A stretch of 60,942 bases of DNA from Bacteroidales bacterium (GCA_016714605.1 JADKDL010000031.1:1-60942), one strand, 5' to 3'; positions 28,151 to 38,146 are shown, numbered from the stretch's first letter. Notes: a model not told the origin generated them from the sequence alone. Translations and numbers: made by a program.

Positions 28151-29851
28151 TTAAATTTTATACATACCTAAATCTTTCACTTCAGACTCTCTGATATACT
28201 CAGCTCTTTCTCTGTTTTCTGCTCTCATTTTTTTAATAAACAATTCGGCAGAAGTTTTATATTCGACATCTCTATTTGCATCATGAACAAGCAAATATCC
28301 CATTATGATATTACCTGCGATTTCAACTAAACGGCGAGCATGAAAATCAAGAAACTCAGTATCTTTCAATTCAACTATGCTTTTAGAAACCTCTTCATAT
28401 TCAGCAGTCATAGACTTAAGAATATTTCTCAAATAATCAAATTCAGGTTTAATTTCAGTAGCTTCATATGCTTTAATTTGATTTATGTAACCACCAGTAC
28501 TAACGCCTCTGATAGCTGCAACTACTTGTAACTGAGAAGTACCTTCATAAATAGAAGTAATACGAGCATCTCTATAGATTCTTTCAATTGGATAATCTTT
28601 CATAAAACCACTACCTCCATGAACTTGAAGAGAGTCGTAAGCTATAGAATTTGAATACTCGCTCGATACCAATTTAACTAAAGGAGTGAAAATATCTGCC
28701 AATTTATTATATACTTTAGCATCTTGACGCTCTTCATTGGTAAGTTTTCTTTCTTTAGAAATAAGTTCGTAAGCCTTATAAATATCAACAAAACGAGCTG
28801 TTTCATACATCAAACTTCTTACTGCATCGGTTTTCACTTTCATGTTAGTAATAAGTTCGTAAACTGCCGGGAATTGAATAATAGCTTTCCCAAATTGCTC
28901 ACGTTCATGAGCATAAGATAACGCTTCTCGATAGGCAGCTTCGCACAATCCTACAGACTGAGCTGCAATACCCAAACGAGCGCCATTCATAAGGAACATT
29001 ACGTATTTTATAAGTCCTAATTTACGATCACCACAAAGTTCTGCCGGAGCATTTTTGAATACAAGTTCGGCAGTAGGCGAACCTTTAATACCAAGCTTAT
29101 TCTCTAAACGTCTAACAATTAGAGCCTTGTCGTTTCTATCATAAATAAACAAAGAAAGACCACGAGCATCAGAAGTACATTCTTCAGAACGAGCCAATAC
29201 AAGGTTTACATGAGCATCGCCATTGGTAATGAAACGTTTTACACCATTCAAATACCATTTACCATCTTTTTCGTTGAAAGTAGCACGTAACTGAACAGCT
29301 TGAAGATCGGAACCTGCATCGGGTTCCGTAAGATCCATTGCAGCAGTTTCTCCTGCGCAAACTCTGGTAAGGTATTTATTTTTGAGTTCATCTGAACCAA
29401 ATTCCAAAATAGTATCGGCACAATCTTGAAGACCAAAAATATTACAAAAAGCAGCATCGGCACGAGCTACAATTTCACCAGCCATAATATAAGGAACGGT
29501 AGCCATATTCAAACCTCCATACTGTCTAGGCATAGACATACCAAGCAATTCAGCTTTTTTGAAAGCATCTAATCCTTGTTGAGTACCTTTTGCATATACA
29601 ACTTCATTATTAACAATTGATGGACCTTCTTTATCCACATCAGCAGCCACATCGTTAAGTAATGTACCACTCAATTCGCCTACAATTTCCATTACTTTCT
29701 CGTAACTGTCGAGAGTATCTTCAAAATCGCGAGGTGCGTAGTCAAATTTATCTTTATCGGCAAAGTCATTTTCCTTTAATTGAACAATTTTTTTCATTAA
29801 AGGATGCTCTAAATGGAATTTTAGATTTTTATTATCGTTATAAAAATTCAT
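28151..29851 (-). CDS. Acyl-CoA dehydrogenase
   Basis: FAD enzyme that oxidises acyl-CoA to enoyl-CoA and passes electrons to ETF. Marks: AMDLTEPDAGSDLQAVQL, GVKRFITNGDAH, NKLGIKGSPTAELVF, the YAHEREQFGKAI signature and the C-terminal RDARITSIYEGTSQLQ segment with the catalytic Glu. At 566 residues it has the C-terminal extension of the long Bacteroidota form. It is third in the operon etfB-etfA-acd, which implies the three form one electron-transfer chain for fatty or short-chain acyl-CoA oxidation, or the reverse reaction in fermentation. Confidence 0.93.
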   Translation of the reverse strand: MNFYNDNKNLKFHLEHPLMKKIVQLKENDFADKDKFDYAPRDFEDTLDSYEKVMEIVGELSGTLLNDVAADVDKEGPSIVNNEVVYAKGTQQGLDAFKKAELLGMSMPRQYGGLNMATVPYIMAGEIVARADAAFCNIFGLQDCADTILEFGSDELKNKYLTRVCAGETAAMDLTEPDAGSDLQAVQLRATFNEKDGKWYLNGVKRFITNGDAHVNLVLARSEECTSDARGLSLFIYDRNDKALIVRRLENKLGIKGSPTAELVFKNAPAELCGDRKLGLIKYVMFLMNGARLGIAAQSVGLCEAAYREALSYAHEREQFGKAIIQFPAVYELITNMKVKTDAVRSLMYETARFVDIYKAYELISKERKLTNEERQDAKVYNKLADIFTPLVKLVSSEYSNSIAYDSLQVHGGSGFMKDYPIERIYRDARITSIYEGTSQLQVVAAIRGVSTGGYINQIKAYEATEIKPEFDYLRNILKSMTAEYEEVSKSIVELKDTEFLDFHARRLVEIAGNIIMGYLLVHDANRDVEYKTSAELFIKKMRAENRERAEYIRESEVKDLGMYKI

Positions 29852-29881
29852 TTTGTTTCTTATTAAAAAATAATACTTTGG

Positions 29882-30901
29882 TTATTTTGTATTTTGCTTA
29901 TAATATTTTATCATTTTAGGTAGCACCTCTTCAATGCTTCCGTTGATAGAATAATCGGCAATGGTATTTATTGGCGCATTGGGATCATTATTAATAGAAA
30001 TAACCATAGATGATTCCGCCATACCGGCAGTATGTTGCACTGCACCAGAAATACCGCAAGCGATATACAACTTAGGTCTAACAGTTACACCGGTTTGTCC
30101 AATTTGACGTTCGTGTTCAACAAAACCAGCATCAACAGCGGCTCTAGAACCTGCCACTTCACCACCCAGTACCGCAGCTAATTCATAAAGAAGTTTGAAA
30201 TTTTCTTTAGAACCAACGCCATAACCTCCGGCTACAACTATTTGAGCACCTTTAATATTAACTTTAGATTTTTCTATTTTTCTTTCAATTATTTTTACTG
30301 CAAAATCAACATCAGTAACAATTTTAGAAATGTCTATATTTTTAACTTCACCAATTTTAGTTTTAGCAAGAGGTTCTTTTTTCATAACACCTTCTCTTAC
30401 CGTAGCCATTTGAGGGCGAGTATCGGGATTGATGATAGTTGCAATGATATTACCACCAAAAGCAGGACGAATTTGATATAAAAGGTTTTTATATTCTTTT
30501 TTCGTTTTTGGGTCGATGTGCTCACCTATTTCAAGACTAGTACAATCGGCAGTAAGCCCTGAACCCAATGCAGAAGCAACACGTGGAGCTAAATCTCTAC
30601 CAACTGAAGTAGCACCAAACAAAGTAATTTCGGGCTTCTCAGCTTTAAAAAGCTCAACTACTATTTTGGTATGTGGAGTTGTAGTATATGGATACAAACG
30701 TTTATCATTTGCCACATGAACAAAATCAACTCCAAATGGGAACAATTGACTTTCTATACCTTTGAGGGCATCTCCTATTACTACGGCTTCTAACTTACAA
30801 CCTAATTGGTCGGCCAGTTTTCTACCTTTGGTACAAAGTTCAAGACTAACATCTACGATGTTTCCGTCTTCAATTTCGCAATATACAAATACGTTATTCA
30901 C
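29882..30901 (-). CDS. etfA: Electron transfer flavoprotein alpha subunit
   Basis: Binds the redox-active FAD of ETF. The C-terminal FAD domain is diagnostic: VAGGYGVGSKENF, GSRAAVDAGFVEHERQIGQTG, RPKLYIACGISGAVQHTAGM and INNDPNAPI. 339 residues, full length. It lies 35 bases after etfB and 30 bases before the acyl-CoA dehydrogenase. Confidence 0.95.
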   Translation of the reverse strand: MNNVFVYCEIEDGNIVDVSLELCTKGRKLADQLGCKLEAVVIGDALKGIESQLFPFGVDFVHVANDKRLYPYTTTPHTKIVVELFKAEKPEITLFGATSVGRDLAPRVASALGSGLTADCTSLEIGEHIDPKTKKEYKNLLYQIRPAFGGNIIATIINPDTRPQMATVREGVMKKEPLAKTKIGEVKNIDISKIVTDVDFAVKIIERKIEKSKVNIKGAQIVVAGGYGVGSKENFKLLYELAAVLGGEVAGSRAAVDAGFVEHERQIGQTGVTVRPKLYIACGISGAVQHTAGMAESSMVISINNDPNAPINTIADYSINGSIEEVLPKMIKYYKQNTK

Positions 30902-30936
30902 TGTAAAATCTTTTAAAAATCAATACTTTGTTTAAT

Positions 30937-31812
30937 TTATCCGATTGTATGACTTGCAATAAGTTCCTTCATCATAAAATCTATATCCTTATCGGCTGCT
31001 TCAAGCTTCACCGTTTCTTTAGCGGTAAGCACAACATTTTCAATGGTTTTCACTTTTGTAGGTGAGCCATTAAGTCCGAGTCTCATTGGTTCAACGTTTA
31101 AGTCGTTGGCACTCCACTCTTCGATATGCAGATAAGGTCTTTCTTTTTGCAGTTGTTCATAATCTTGAACACTGTCTTGCAATTCGCTAATAGTTTTGGC
31201 TTTTTTATATTTCATCACCAATTTAGCATTTCTAGAACGACAGTCGGGAGCCGAGCTGTGAACAGTAATAAGAACATTACGAGGGGCAGAAACAATTTCA
31301 TAACCACGTTCTAATCTTCTTTTTATTTTAATATCTTTTGCAGTAACTTCTAAAATATCTTCACAATAAGTAACTTGAGGAATACCTAACTTTTCGGCTA
31401 CCTGCGGTCCTACTTGAGCAGTATCGCCATCGATTGCCTGACGACCACTAATGATAACGTCAAAAGGTTGAAGCTTTTCAATAGCTTTTGCAAGTGTGTA
31501 AGATGTAGCCAAGGTGTCTGATCCGGCAAAAGCTCTATCAGAAATTAGATAACCTCCATCAGCACCTCTGTACATTGCTTCGCGAATTATCTCTGCTGCT
31601 CGTCCCGGACCCATAGTTACCAAATGAATTGTAGTACCAGGATAATTATCTTTCAAACGCAACGCTTGTTCAAGTGCATTTAAATCTTCAGGATTAAAAA
31701 TAGCAGGTAAAGCCGCTCTGTTTACTGTACCATCGGCTTTCATTGCATCTTTACCGACATTACGTGTATCAGGCACCTGCTTGGCTAATAATAAAATTTT
31801 TAGGCCCTTCAT
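30937..31812 (-). CDS. etfB: Electron transfer flavoprotein beta subunit
   Basis: Partner of EtfA; binds AMP or, in bifurcating ETFs, a second FAD. Marks: LLAKQVPDT, NPEDLNALEQALRLKDN, the loop HLVTMGPGRAAEIIREAMYRGADGGYL (in two pieces here), SGRQAIDGDTAQVGPQVAE and the C-terminal recognition-loop region RRLERGYEIV. 291 residues is at the long end. First gene of the operon, with a candidate TATATTTG promoter element upstream. Whether it bifurcates cannot be decided from this. Confidence 0.94.
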   Translation of the reverse strand: MKGLKILLLAKQVPDTRNVGKDAMKADGTVNRAALPAIFNPEDLNALEQALRLKDNYPGTTIHLVTMGPGRAAEIIREAMYRGADGGYLISDRAFAGSDTLATSYTLAKAIEKLQPFDVIISGRQAIDGDTAQVGPQVAEKLGIPQVTYCEDILEVTAKDIKIKRRLERGYEIVSAPRNVLITVHSSAPDCRSRNAKLVMKYKKAKTISELQDSVQDYEQLQKERPYLHIEEWSANDLNVEPMRLGLNGSPTKVKTIENVVLTAKETVKLEAADKDIDFMMKELIASHTIG

Positions 31813-31850
31813 AAAATATTTCTTTTTTTTAATTGATTAGTTAGTATATA

Positions 31851-31858
31851 CAAATATA
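31851..31858 (-). promoter_or_regulatory. Candidate -7 element for etfB
   Basis: On the minus strand this reads TATATTTG, an exact match to TAnnTTTG, 39 bases before the etfB start. The same octamer drives the divergent sigma gene at 31997-32004. Confidence 0.5.
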
Positions 31859-31996
31859 AAAAAAGGGATTAAATAATCTAGTTTTTAAAATTCTTATTTA
31901 GAGATAATATAACGAAAATTGCATTTAATAAAAAACACACATTAAAAAGAAATGTTTTTTTATAAAATTCAACTATGTTAAAAAAGAGAAAAAGAG

Positions 31997-32004
31997 TATA
32001 TTTG
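31997..32004 (+). promoter_or_regulatory. Candidate -7 element for the ECF sigma gene
   Basis: TATATTTG matches the Bacteroidota housekeeping -7 consensus and lies 27 bases before the sigma-factor ATG. No clear -33 element. Confidence 0.5.
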
Positions 32005-32030
32005 TAGCAGCCTGACAGCTTTTACAGAAT

Positions 32031-32633
32031 ATGATTAGAGACGAAAAAGCCATAATTGAGAACATAAAAAACGGTAATAAAGATGTGTTTATTACTGTAT
32101 ATCGTGCTTATTATAAATCGCTTTGTAGTTTTGCATCGAAATATTTTGAAGATTCTAACGATGCTGAAGATATAGTGCAAGACTCCCTTATTTGGATATG
32201 GGAAAACAGGAACAAATTAGAAATAACATCGCTAAAAACGTATCTTTTTAGTTCAGTAAAAAACGCATGCTTAAACAAATTAAAACACTTAAAAGTAGTA
32301 AATAAACACAAGGAAACTACTGCAATAGAATTAAAATTATTGGAATTGGAATGCGATGACACCTATTCGTTTGATGAAGTTGAGAATATAGACCAGACAA
32401 TAGAAGATTTGCTAAATACTCTACCTGAACAAAGAAAAAAAATCATGAAACTCAGGTACATTCAAGGAATGACATCGAAAGAAATTGCAGCACAAGAAAA
32501 TATTTCGCAAAGAACAGTAGAAACACACTTATATAAGGCTATAAAATCATTAAGTGCGTTTGTACAAAGAAGTAGTATAATATTTTTTATACTATTGATA
32601 AAAAATATTATAAACGAGTACGTAAATTTATAG
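32031..32633 (+). CDS. ECF RNA polymerase sigma factor (Bacteroidota type)
   Basis: 200 residues. Region 2 (about 25-95) has YYKSLCSFASKYFEDSNDAEDIVQDSLIWIWENR; written in parts, DAEDIVQD and WIWENR are the core contact motifs. Region 4 (about 135-185) has LPEQRKKIMKLRYIQGMTSK and EIAAQENISQRTVETHLYKA, a -35-binding helix-turn-helix. The C-terminal tail is hydrophobic (SSIIFFILLIKNII), usual for this group. It is followed 19 bases later by a FecR-type anti-sigma factor and then an STN/barrel gene. Confidence 0.93.
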   Translation: MIRDEKAIIENIKNGNKDVFITVYRAYYKSLCSFASKYFEDSNDAEDIVQDSLIWIWENRNKLEITSLKTYLFSSVKNACLNKLKHLKVVNKHKETTAIELKLLELECDDTYSFDEVENIDQTIEDLLNTLPEQRKKIMKLRYIQGMTSKEIAAQENISQRTVETHLYKAIKSLSAFVQRSSIIFFILLIKNIINEYVNL

Positions 32634-32652
32634 ATACAGTTGTCTTAAGGTT

Positions 32653-33633
32653 ATGGATACAGTAACACCAAATAATGACATTGAAATATTGCTTTTACGC
32701 TATATTTCAGGTGACTCTTCAAAATCTGAAAGAGAACAGATACTTGCGTGGATACGGGAGAACTCAAAAAACGCACAAGAACTTGTTGATTTACGTTATA
32801 ATTTGCATATAATAGAGAAAAAGAAAAAATATTTTGACACTGAAAAAGCAATTACAACATTTGAGTCGAAAACGCAACCAAAGAAAAATGTTTCTATAAA
32901 ACAAATTTTGATTTACGCGTCATCTATTGCAGCACTTATTCTTTTACTATTTGCAATAAACATCTTCATTTCAAAAGACAACACACTCAATCTATTGGCT
33001 TCAACTACTGAAAGCACAAAAGATATTGTCCTATCAGATGGTAGTATGGTTACATTGAACAAGAAGAGCAAACTAAGCAGTATAGAAACATTTGAAAAAA
33101 CCAACAGAAAACTGCTTTTAGAAGGCGAAGCATTCTTTGAAGTTGCACCAGACAAAGCAAACCCTTTTGAAATAAAGGTAAAGGAAGTTACTGTAAAAGT
33201 ACTGGGAACTGCATTCAATATATTTTCTGACTCTTTGCAAAACGTTGTAGTTACAGTAAAATCAGGAAGAGTAGAAGTTTCATACAACAATCAGATAATT
33301 TATATAAATCAGGGAGAGCAAGTTACATTCTCTGGAATAATACAAAAAATATCAAAATCTAATTTCGACATAGCAAATAGTGATGCTTGGAAAACCGGAC
33401 AGTTAATTTTTAGTAATACTACACTAAAAGAAGTTGTAGCGTCTATAAATAAAAACATGAAGGGTAAATTTTATATAGCAACGCCTGAAATAGAAAGCAG
33501 AAAGATAAATGCTAAATTTGATTACGATGATTCATTAAAAGATGTTGAAGAAATATTGACGGTTGTACTAGGAGTTGAAATTAAAAATGATACCATTTAT
33601 CAAACATCAAATATCGAAGAGTATTCTCAATAG
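32653..33633 (+). CDS. FecR-type anti-sigma factor
   Basis: 326 residues. A cytoplasmic N-terminal anti-sigma segment (ISGDSSKSEREQILAWIREN), one membrane helix at about 84-106 (ILIYASSIAALILLLFAINI), a periplasmic FecR domain (about 120-210, LSDGSMVTLNKKSKLS and VEVSYNNQIIYINQGEQV) and a C-terminal DUF4974 domain (about 255-320, FSNTTLKEVVASINKN). It holds the sigma factor at the membrane until a signal comes from the outer-membrane partner. The next gene starts inside its 3' end, which implies translational coupling. Confidence 0.92.
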   Translation: MDTVTPNNDIEILLLRYISGDSSKSEREQILAWIRENSKNAQELVDLRYNLHIIEKKKKYFDTEKAITTFESKTQPKKNVSIKQILIYASSIAALILLLFAINIFISKDNTLNLLASTTESTKDIVLSDGSMVTLNKKSKLSSIETFEKTNRKLLLEGEAFFEVAPDKANPFEIKVKEVTVKVLGTAFNIFSDSLQNVVVTVKSGRVEVSYNNQIIYINQGEQVTFSGIIQKISKSNFDIANSDAWKTGQLIFSNTTLKEVVASINKNMKGKFYIATPEIESRKINAKFDYDDSLKDVEEILTVVLGVEIKNDTIYQTSNIEEYSQ

Positions 33634-34913
33634 CAGATACTATATACTGTTTTTTACCTTTTTACCTATTTTGCTCTTGTCAAACCCATCGCTACTCGAC
33701 AAGAAACTAATTATTTCATTCAAAAATGAAAAAATAAGTTCGGTAATAGCAAAGCTTGAGTCTATTGGAAACGTAAGTTTTATTTACGAAACCGGAATAA
33801 TAGACATGCAAAAAACTATAACGACCGCGTACAATAATGAAGCACTGGGAACAATCATAAAAGAAACCATTCTTAACGAAGACATTCAGATATATGTAAT
33901 TGGAAATAAGATATTGCTTTACAAGAAAAACAATCCACCACAAGGAATTACAGGTAAAGTATATACTATTCCACTAAAAACAGAATCGAATAACAACAAA
34001 GAGCGATACAAAATTACAACTATCACCGTTTACGATAGTGTAACAATAAAATGTTTTGACACAATAAAAATTGTAACTCACGACACGCTCAAGGTTTATG
34101 ACACGGTGAAAATAGCCAACAAACTGGTACTCTTTTTCAAAAAAAACATAAAGTTTAGTCTTTTAGGTTATGGCTATATGCAGTTTAATAATGAGACGGT
34201 TAAATTTAATGGCAATAATAAACTATCTGATGAATTGATAAAATCTGAATCTGAGAAAAAAAACAATTTTATTGGAGGACTTGGTATAAAATTATCACAT
34301 AAAAAACTAGGATTAGAAATAGGTGTAAAAATGGATAGGCAAAAATGGGCTGCCGAATATGATTTTACAAAGATAGTTGCCGACAGTTCAAACATAATAG
34401 CTTTCGACGAAGAGTATGAATGGGTTTATACAAAAATTATAATTCCCGGAGGAGGCCAAACGGACAAGGCGGAATGACAAAATTGATTCTACACAAGTCT
34501 TGATTAGCAAAGAACCTATTTATAAAATAGACACTACTACGTACAACTACAATACTTATAACCATCTTACTTATTTTAATATACCAATTATACTAAGTTA
34601 CACATTTGCAATAGGTAAAAAAATTGAAATAGAACCAGCAACCGGAATTGAATTAAATTTATTAATACACTCAAATGGGCTAAGTTTATCAAATAGTTAC
34701 GATTTAGTTCCGCTTAAACAAATTTATAAGTCTCTTTTTGTCAGTTCAATTACAGAACTAAGACTGCGGTATGCAATTACAGACAATCATAAACTGTCTT
34801 TAAATGCAGGTGCAAGTATCTCATTAGGAAACACAACCCACACCGAACATTTTGCGCAAAAAAAGAGCAGTCGCTTGTTTTTCGGATTATCATATCAATA
34901 TTGCTTTAAATAG
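33587..34913 (+). CDS. STN-domain outer-membrane beta-barrel protein (one frameshift)
   Basis: I chose ATG 33587, with AGGAG 12 bases upstream, over the in-frame TTG at 33575; either way it overlaps fecR by about 47-59 bases. A signal/membrane segment (YYILFFTFLPILLLS) precedes an STN domain (about 35-115, LIISFKNEKISSVIAKLESI) as in TonB receptors that talk to FecR. A linker rich in D-T/V-K (CFDTIKIVTHDTLKVYDTVK) leads to a small outer-membrane barrel ending in SRLFFGLSYQYCFK, with the terminal aromatic expected of barrels. The frame changes near 34470; both sides fit one barrel. It is not a SusC-type receptor, so signal sensing may not involve uptake. Confidence 0.75.
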
Positions 34914-35027
34914 TAATATCTATACTATTCTATTTTTGTGTTTTTAGTGCTTAAACTATAAGCCATTTACATGGTTTGATTTCATTTAATAAATAATGGC
35001 CATTCAACGAATCTACTAAACAAAAAA

Positions 35028-35052
35028 GGCTATACAACAAAGTTGCATAGCC
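35028..35052 (-). terminator. Intrinsic terminator after sod
   Basis: GGCTAT-A-CAAC / GTTG-C-ATAGCC forms an interrupted 10-bp stem with an AAA loop, followed on the minus strand by a TTTTTT run. It lies 60 bases past the superoxide dismutase stop. Confidence 0.75.
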
Positions 35053-35111
35053 AAAGTTAACTACAAAATTACATTTTATAAAAACACTAAAACAATAATC
35101 AAAAGCTAAGA

Positions 35112-35810
35112 TTATTTCTTTGCTGATAAAAATTTCGCATTTACCGCATCCCAATTGATTATATTGAAAAAAGAGGCAATATAATCGGCACGTCTATTTT
35201 GGTAATTAAGATAATATGCATGTTCCCACACATCTAGTCCAAGTATTGGTGTTCCTTTTTTAGCAACCACATCCATGAGTGGATTATCTTGATTGGGAGT
35301 TGCACTTACAAACAATTTACCCGATTCGTCTACACTAAGCCATGCCCAACCAGAGCCAAACTGAGTAAGAGCAGCTGCAACAAACTGTTTTTTAAACTCT
35401 TCAAAAGAACCTAGGTCGGCCTCTATTTTCTTAGCAATAGCCAAAGATGCTAGCGGAACTCCACCTGCATTTGGCGATAAAACCTCCCAAAACAGATTAT
35501 GATTATAGAACCCACCTCCATTATTTCTAACTACAGGTGCAAATTTTGATATGTTTGCAAGAATATATTCTATAGACTTTCCTGCAAGTTCTGTATTGTC
35601 ATTTACCGCATTATTTAAATTTGTTGTATATGCACCATGATGTTTCTCATAGTGGATTTGCATAGTACGTGCATCTATGTGTGGTTCCAATGCAGCATAA
35701 CTATATGCTAACTTTGGTAATTCGAATTGATTACTCATAACTTTATTTTGTGAATATATATTAATATTTGAAACGATTAAAATACTTACTATTAAATAAA
35801 AGATTTTCAT
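35112..35810 (-). CDS. Exported Fe/Mn superoxide dismutase
   Basis: Removes superoxide using Fe or Mn. The metal ligands fall in the usual places: His in QIHYEKHHGAY, His in GGGFYNHNLFWE, and Asp and His in LGLDVWEHAYYLNYQNRR. The start at 35810 gives 232 residues with an N-terminal signal peptide (MKIFYLIVSILIVSNINIYSQ), so it should act in the periplasm or outside, unlike the common cytoplasmic SodB. The metal cannot be assigned safely from sequence by eye. Single-gene unit with its own terminator. Confidence 0.92.
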   Translation of the reverse strand: MKIFYLIVSILIVSNINIYSQNKVMSNQFELPKLAYSYAALEPHIDARTMQIHYEKHHGAYTTNLNNAVNDNTELAGKSIEYILANISKFAPVVRNNGGGFYNHNLFWEVLSPNAGGVPLASLAIAKKIEADLGSFEEFKKQFVAAALTQFGSGWAWLSVDESGKLFVSATPNQDNPLMDVVAKKGTPILGLDVWEHAYYLNYQNRRADYIASFFNIINWDAVNAKFLSAKK

Positions 35811-35912
35811 GATTTTATACTTTATTGTAATTGTTTCAAATTTTGACGATAGAAGTTTTGCTGCCTTACACAAAATAAAATGAGAAAAGATGAGAGAGAT
35901 ATTCTAAATAAA

Positions 35913-35990
35913 AAAATCCTTTCTGTGCTGTTTGATTTATTCTAACATTCTCAGTTATAAATCAAACTACAAATCAGAAAGGATTTTTTT
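35913..35990 (-). terminator. Long bidirectional hairpin/terminator
   Basis: Outer arms AAAATCCTTTCTG (35913-35925) and CAGAAAGGATTTTTTT (35975-35990) pair perfectly. Inside, TTTGATTTAT (35931-35940) and ATAAATCAAA (35957-35966) form a second perfect 10-bp stem. A-runs and T-runs flank both ends, so it can stop transcription in both directions. It ends the gene at 36029-37577. The two-stem structure is longer than an ordinary terminator. Confidence 0.75.
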
Positions 35991-36028
35991 TTATTTCCAT
36001 ATTTTCAATATAAATATGGAAACGTTAA

Positions 36029-37577
36029 TTAATACTTTACCAAATTAAAATAATATACTTTTCTTCTTTTCTTTTCACCTTCCTCACGTTCGTTATCTTT
36101 CACTTTCTGATATCCGTTTACCACATAATAATTATCGAACCAATGTTGAATATTAGTTTGGGTAGAAACTTTCACCACCTCATCATCTTTACCGGTTTCA
36201 ATAAATACTACTTCTTTTTCTCTTAGGGTCTCACCTTTCTCAGAAAAACTAATAAATCTCATATTACTGCCATTAGCATAAGAAAGCTCTAATACGCCAT
36301 CGTCTGTTGCATTTTTTCTTATTAATTGCATAACAGAATATGGTTTGTAAGCAACCCACATCTCAAATATGTTTGTCCATTCAAGGTTACCTTCATCTGT
36401 TACTGAAGCAACTAGGGCGTGAGTGTATTGGTAACCGTCAAACACTGTTCTTGTTTGAGTTGTAGCTTTGCCATTCACAAAAACAGTATAGGTTTCTGTT
36501 CTGTAAGTTGGGTAATAAAACTCTGCAACTAAGTAATTTTTTTCATTTGTATAATAGAATCCATGCACGGTGGCTAATCCTTTATAAACCAAAGTTTTTC
36601 CGCGCGCTTCTGCTTTTTCTTTTCGTCTTTCAATACGTTCTTGTTTGCGTTCAGACATAAAGTCGGTAAAATGCTCTAAGTCGAGCAAGTTATGTAATTT
36701 CATAAATTCCACCACTCCATTTTCACTCACTCTTCCGGTAAACAAACCTTCGGTAGATTCTCCATTTGAGCTATATGTGCCAGAAATTAAATATCCATCG
36801 TTTCCACCAGATCTAGTAAAACGAATAGATGAAATTTCTTTACCTTCATTCAGTGAAAACACCATGGGTTTACTGCCAATCATATCGCCATTGATGTCGT
36901 ATCTGTATATGAAATATTTATAATCTTTTCCTTCTTCTTTAATTTCATATTGTAGATGAAGCTCATAGGTATCTCCCTTATCTATTCTACTAAATGCTTT
37001 ATAATTACTTCTCTTAAAGTCGGCAACAGGTGGTACAATCATTTTTGTGTTTCCAGTTACAGGATCGAGTATTTGCATTACCGTTTCTTTAAACTTTTTG
37101 AGTCCGAAAACCATAACCAGCTTGCCATTAACCGCAGAAATGTTACGTAACTTTGCCTTTTTAGGAAACACTCCTGTGTATGTTGCAACTATTTCAAGTT
37201 TGTTTTTATCTAAAACTCTTAAATCATATTTCCCCTTCTTAAAATTATACATGAGCAAATATAATTTTGTGGTATCGCTCGCATACATATGATTATCGAA
37301 TGATTTAGGGATACTAATTTCAACCGATTTTTTCTTATTAAAAGCATTATCTACCTTATCGAAATGGAATGTATAGGTTTTCTCTGATTTATTTTCAGAT
37401 ATATATGATATAAAACCGGCCTCATCATTATGTTTAAAAAAACTATATTTATACCCTGGGTCTTTCTCTTCAATCTCAATACGTTTTACCAATTCTACTT
37501 GAGCTACACTGTTTAAAGAAAAAAGCATAAACAGGCAAAAAGCATACACAATTTGTTTTTTTTAGTTTTGAATACAT
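36029..37577 (-). CDS. Secreted protein of unknown function, about 515 residues
   Basis: I recognise no named family. It is beta-rich with regular blocks (YLLMYNFKKGKYDLRVLD, VMQILDPVTGNTKMIVPP, GDTYELHLQYEIKEEGKDYK) that look like propeller blades. The open frame begins at a GTG at 37549, but the better start is the ATG at 37577: MYSKLKK followed, after removing one base from the T8 run at 37556-37563, by QIVYAFCLFMLFSLNSVAQ, a complete signal peptide. I take this as a homopolymer frameshift. It stands alone, with a strong terminator downstream. Confidence 0.7.
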
Positions 37578-37642
37578 GTTATATATTTATTTGATAAGTA
37601 ATTTTCTTTATACTTTTAAAAAAATGAGCACCCCAAACAGTA

Positions 37643-38146
37643 TTAATTACAATAAGTAACCACACTACCACAAAGTTTTTCATTTTCAATCCAACCAACC
37701 ACAAAGGTTTTATCTGGGTTTAGTATTTTTACTTTTGACCAACCACAAACTCCGTCTATAATTATCACTTCCTTTTCTTGATTGAATTTAAGAACCTGTT
37801 TCGAATCCATGTTTGCATTCTCATACAGCATATATTCTTCACCACTGTAATTTCTTGTTGATGCTGCAACCAGTTCAGAATATATCCATCCGAAAATGTT
37901 CTTTGGGTGATTTACAGTTTGGATTTTAAGCCAAGGGGTTTTAAACTCTATAATGTCCATCATGATACCTGCATCATCGTCGGAGGCTTTTATTGTCCAT
38001 AGTATTTTACCTTTGGGAACTTCACGAATATTGGTTCCGGTAGTATCGGGGTCATTTAAATAAACCGATGGAAAGCAATTGTCTTGTGCATATAGACCTA
38101 GATTGAAAAGGATAAATGCAATAAGAAAGGTGACTGAAAATTTCAT
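37643..38146 (-). CDS. Secreted SH3-like (SH3b) domain protein
   Basis: 167 residues with a signal peptide (MKFSVTFLIAFILFNLGLYAQ). The mature part has the pattern of bacterial SH3 domains: TNIREVPKGKILWTI, then WLKIQTVNHPKNIFGWIYSE, and a second unit with YMLYENANMDSKQVLKF and WSKVKILNPDKTFVVGWIE. Six Cys-containing positions near the ends may form disulfides. Such domains bind peptides or cell wall. No partner is evident. Confidence 0.75.
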   Translation of the reverse strand: MKFSVTFLIAFILFNLGLYAQDNCFPSVYLNDPDTTGTNIREVPKGKILWTIKASDDDAGIMMDIIEFKTPWLKIQTVNHPKNIFGWIYSELVAASTRNYSGEEYMLYENANMDSKQVLKFNQEKEVIIIDGVCGWSKVKILNPDKTFVVGWIENEKLCGSVVTYCN

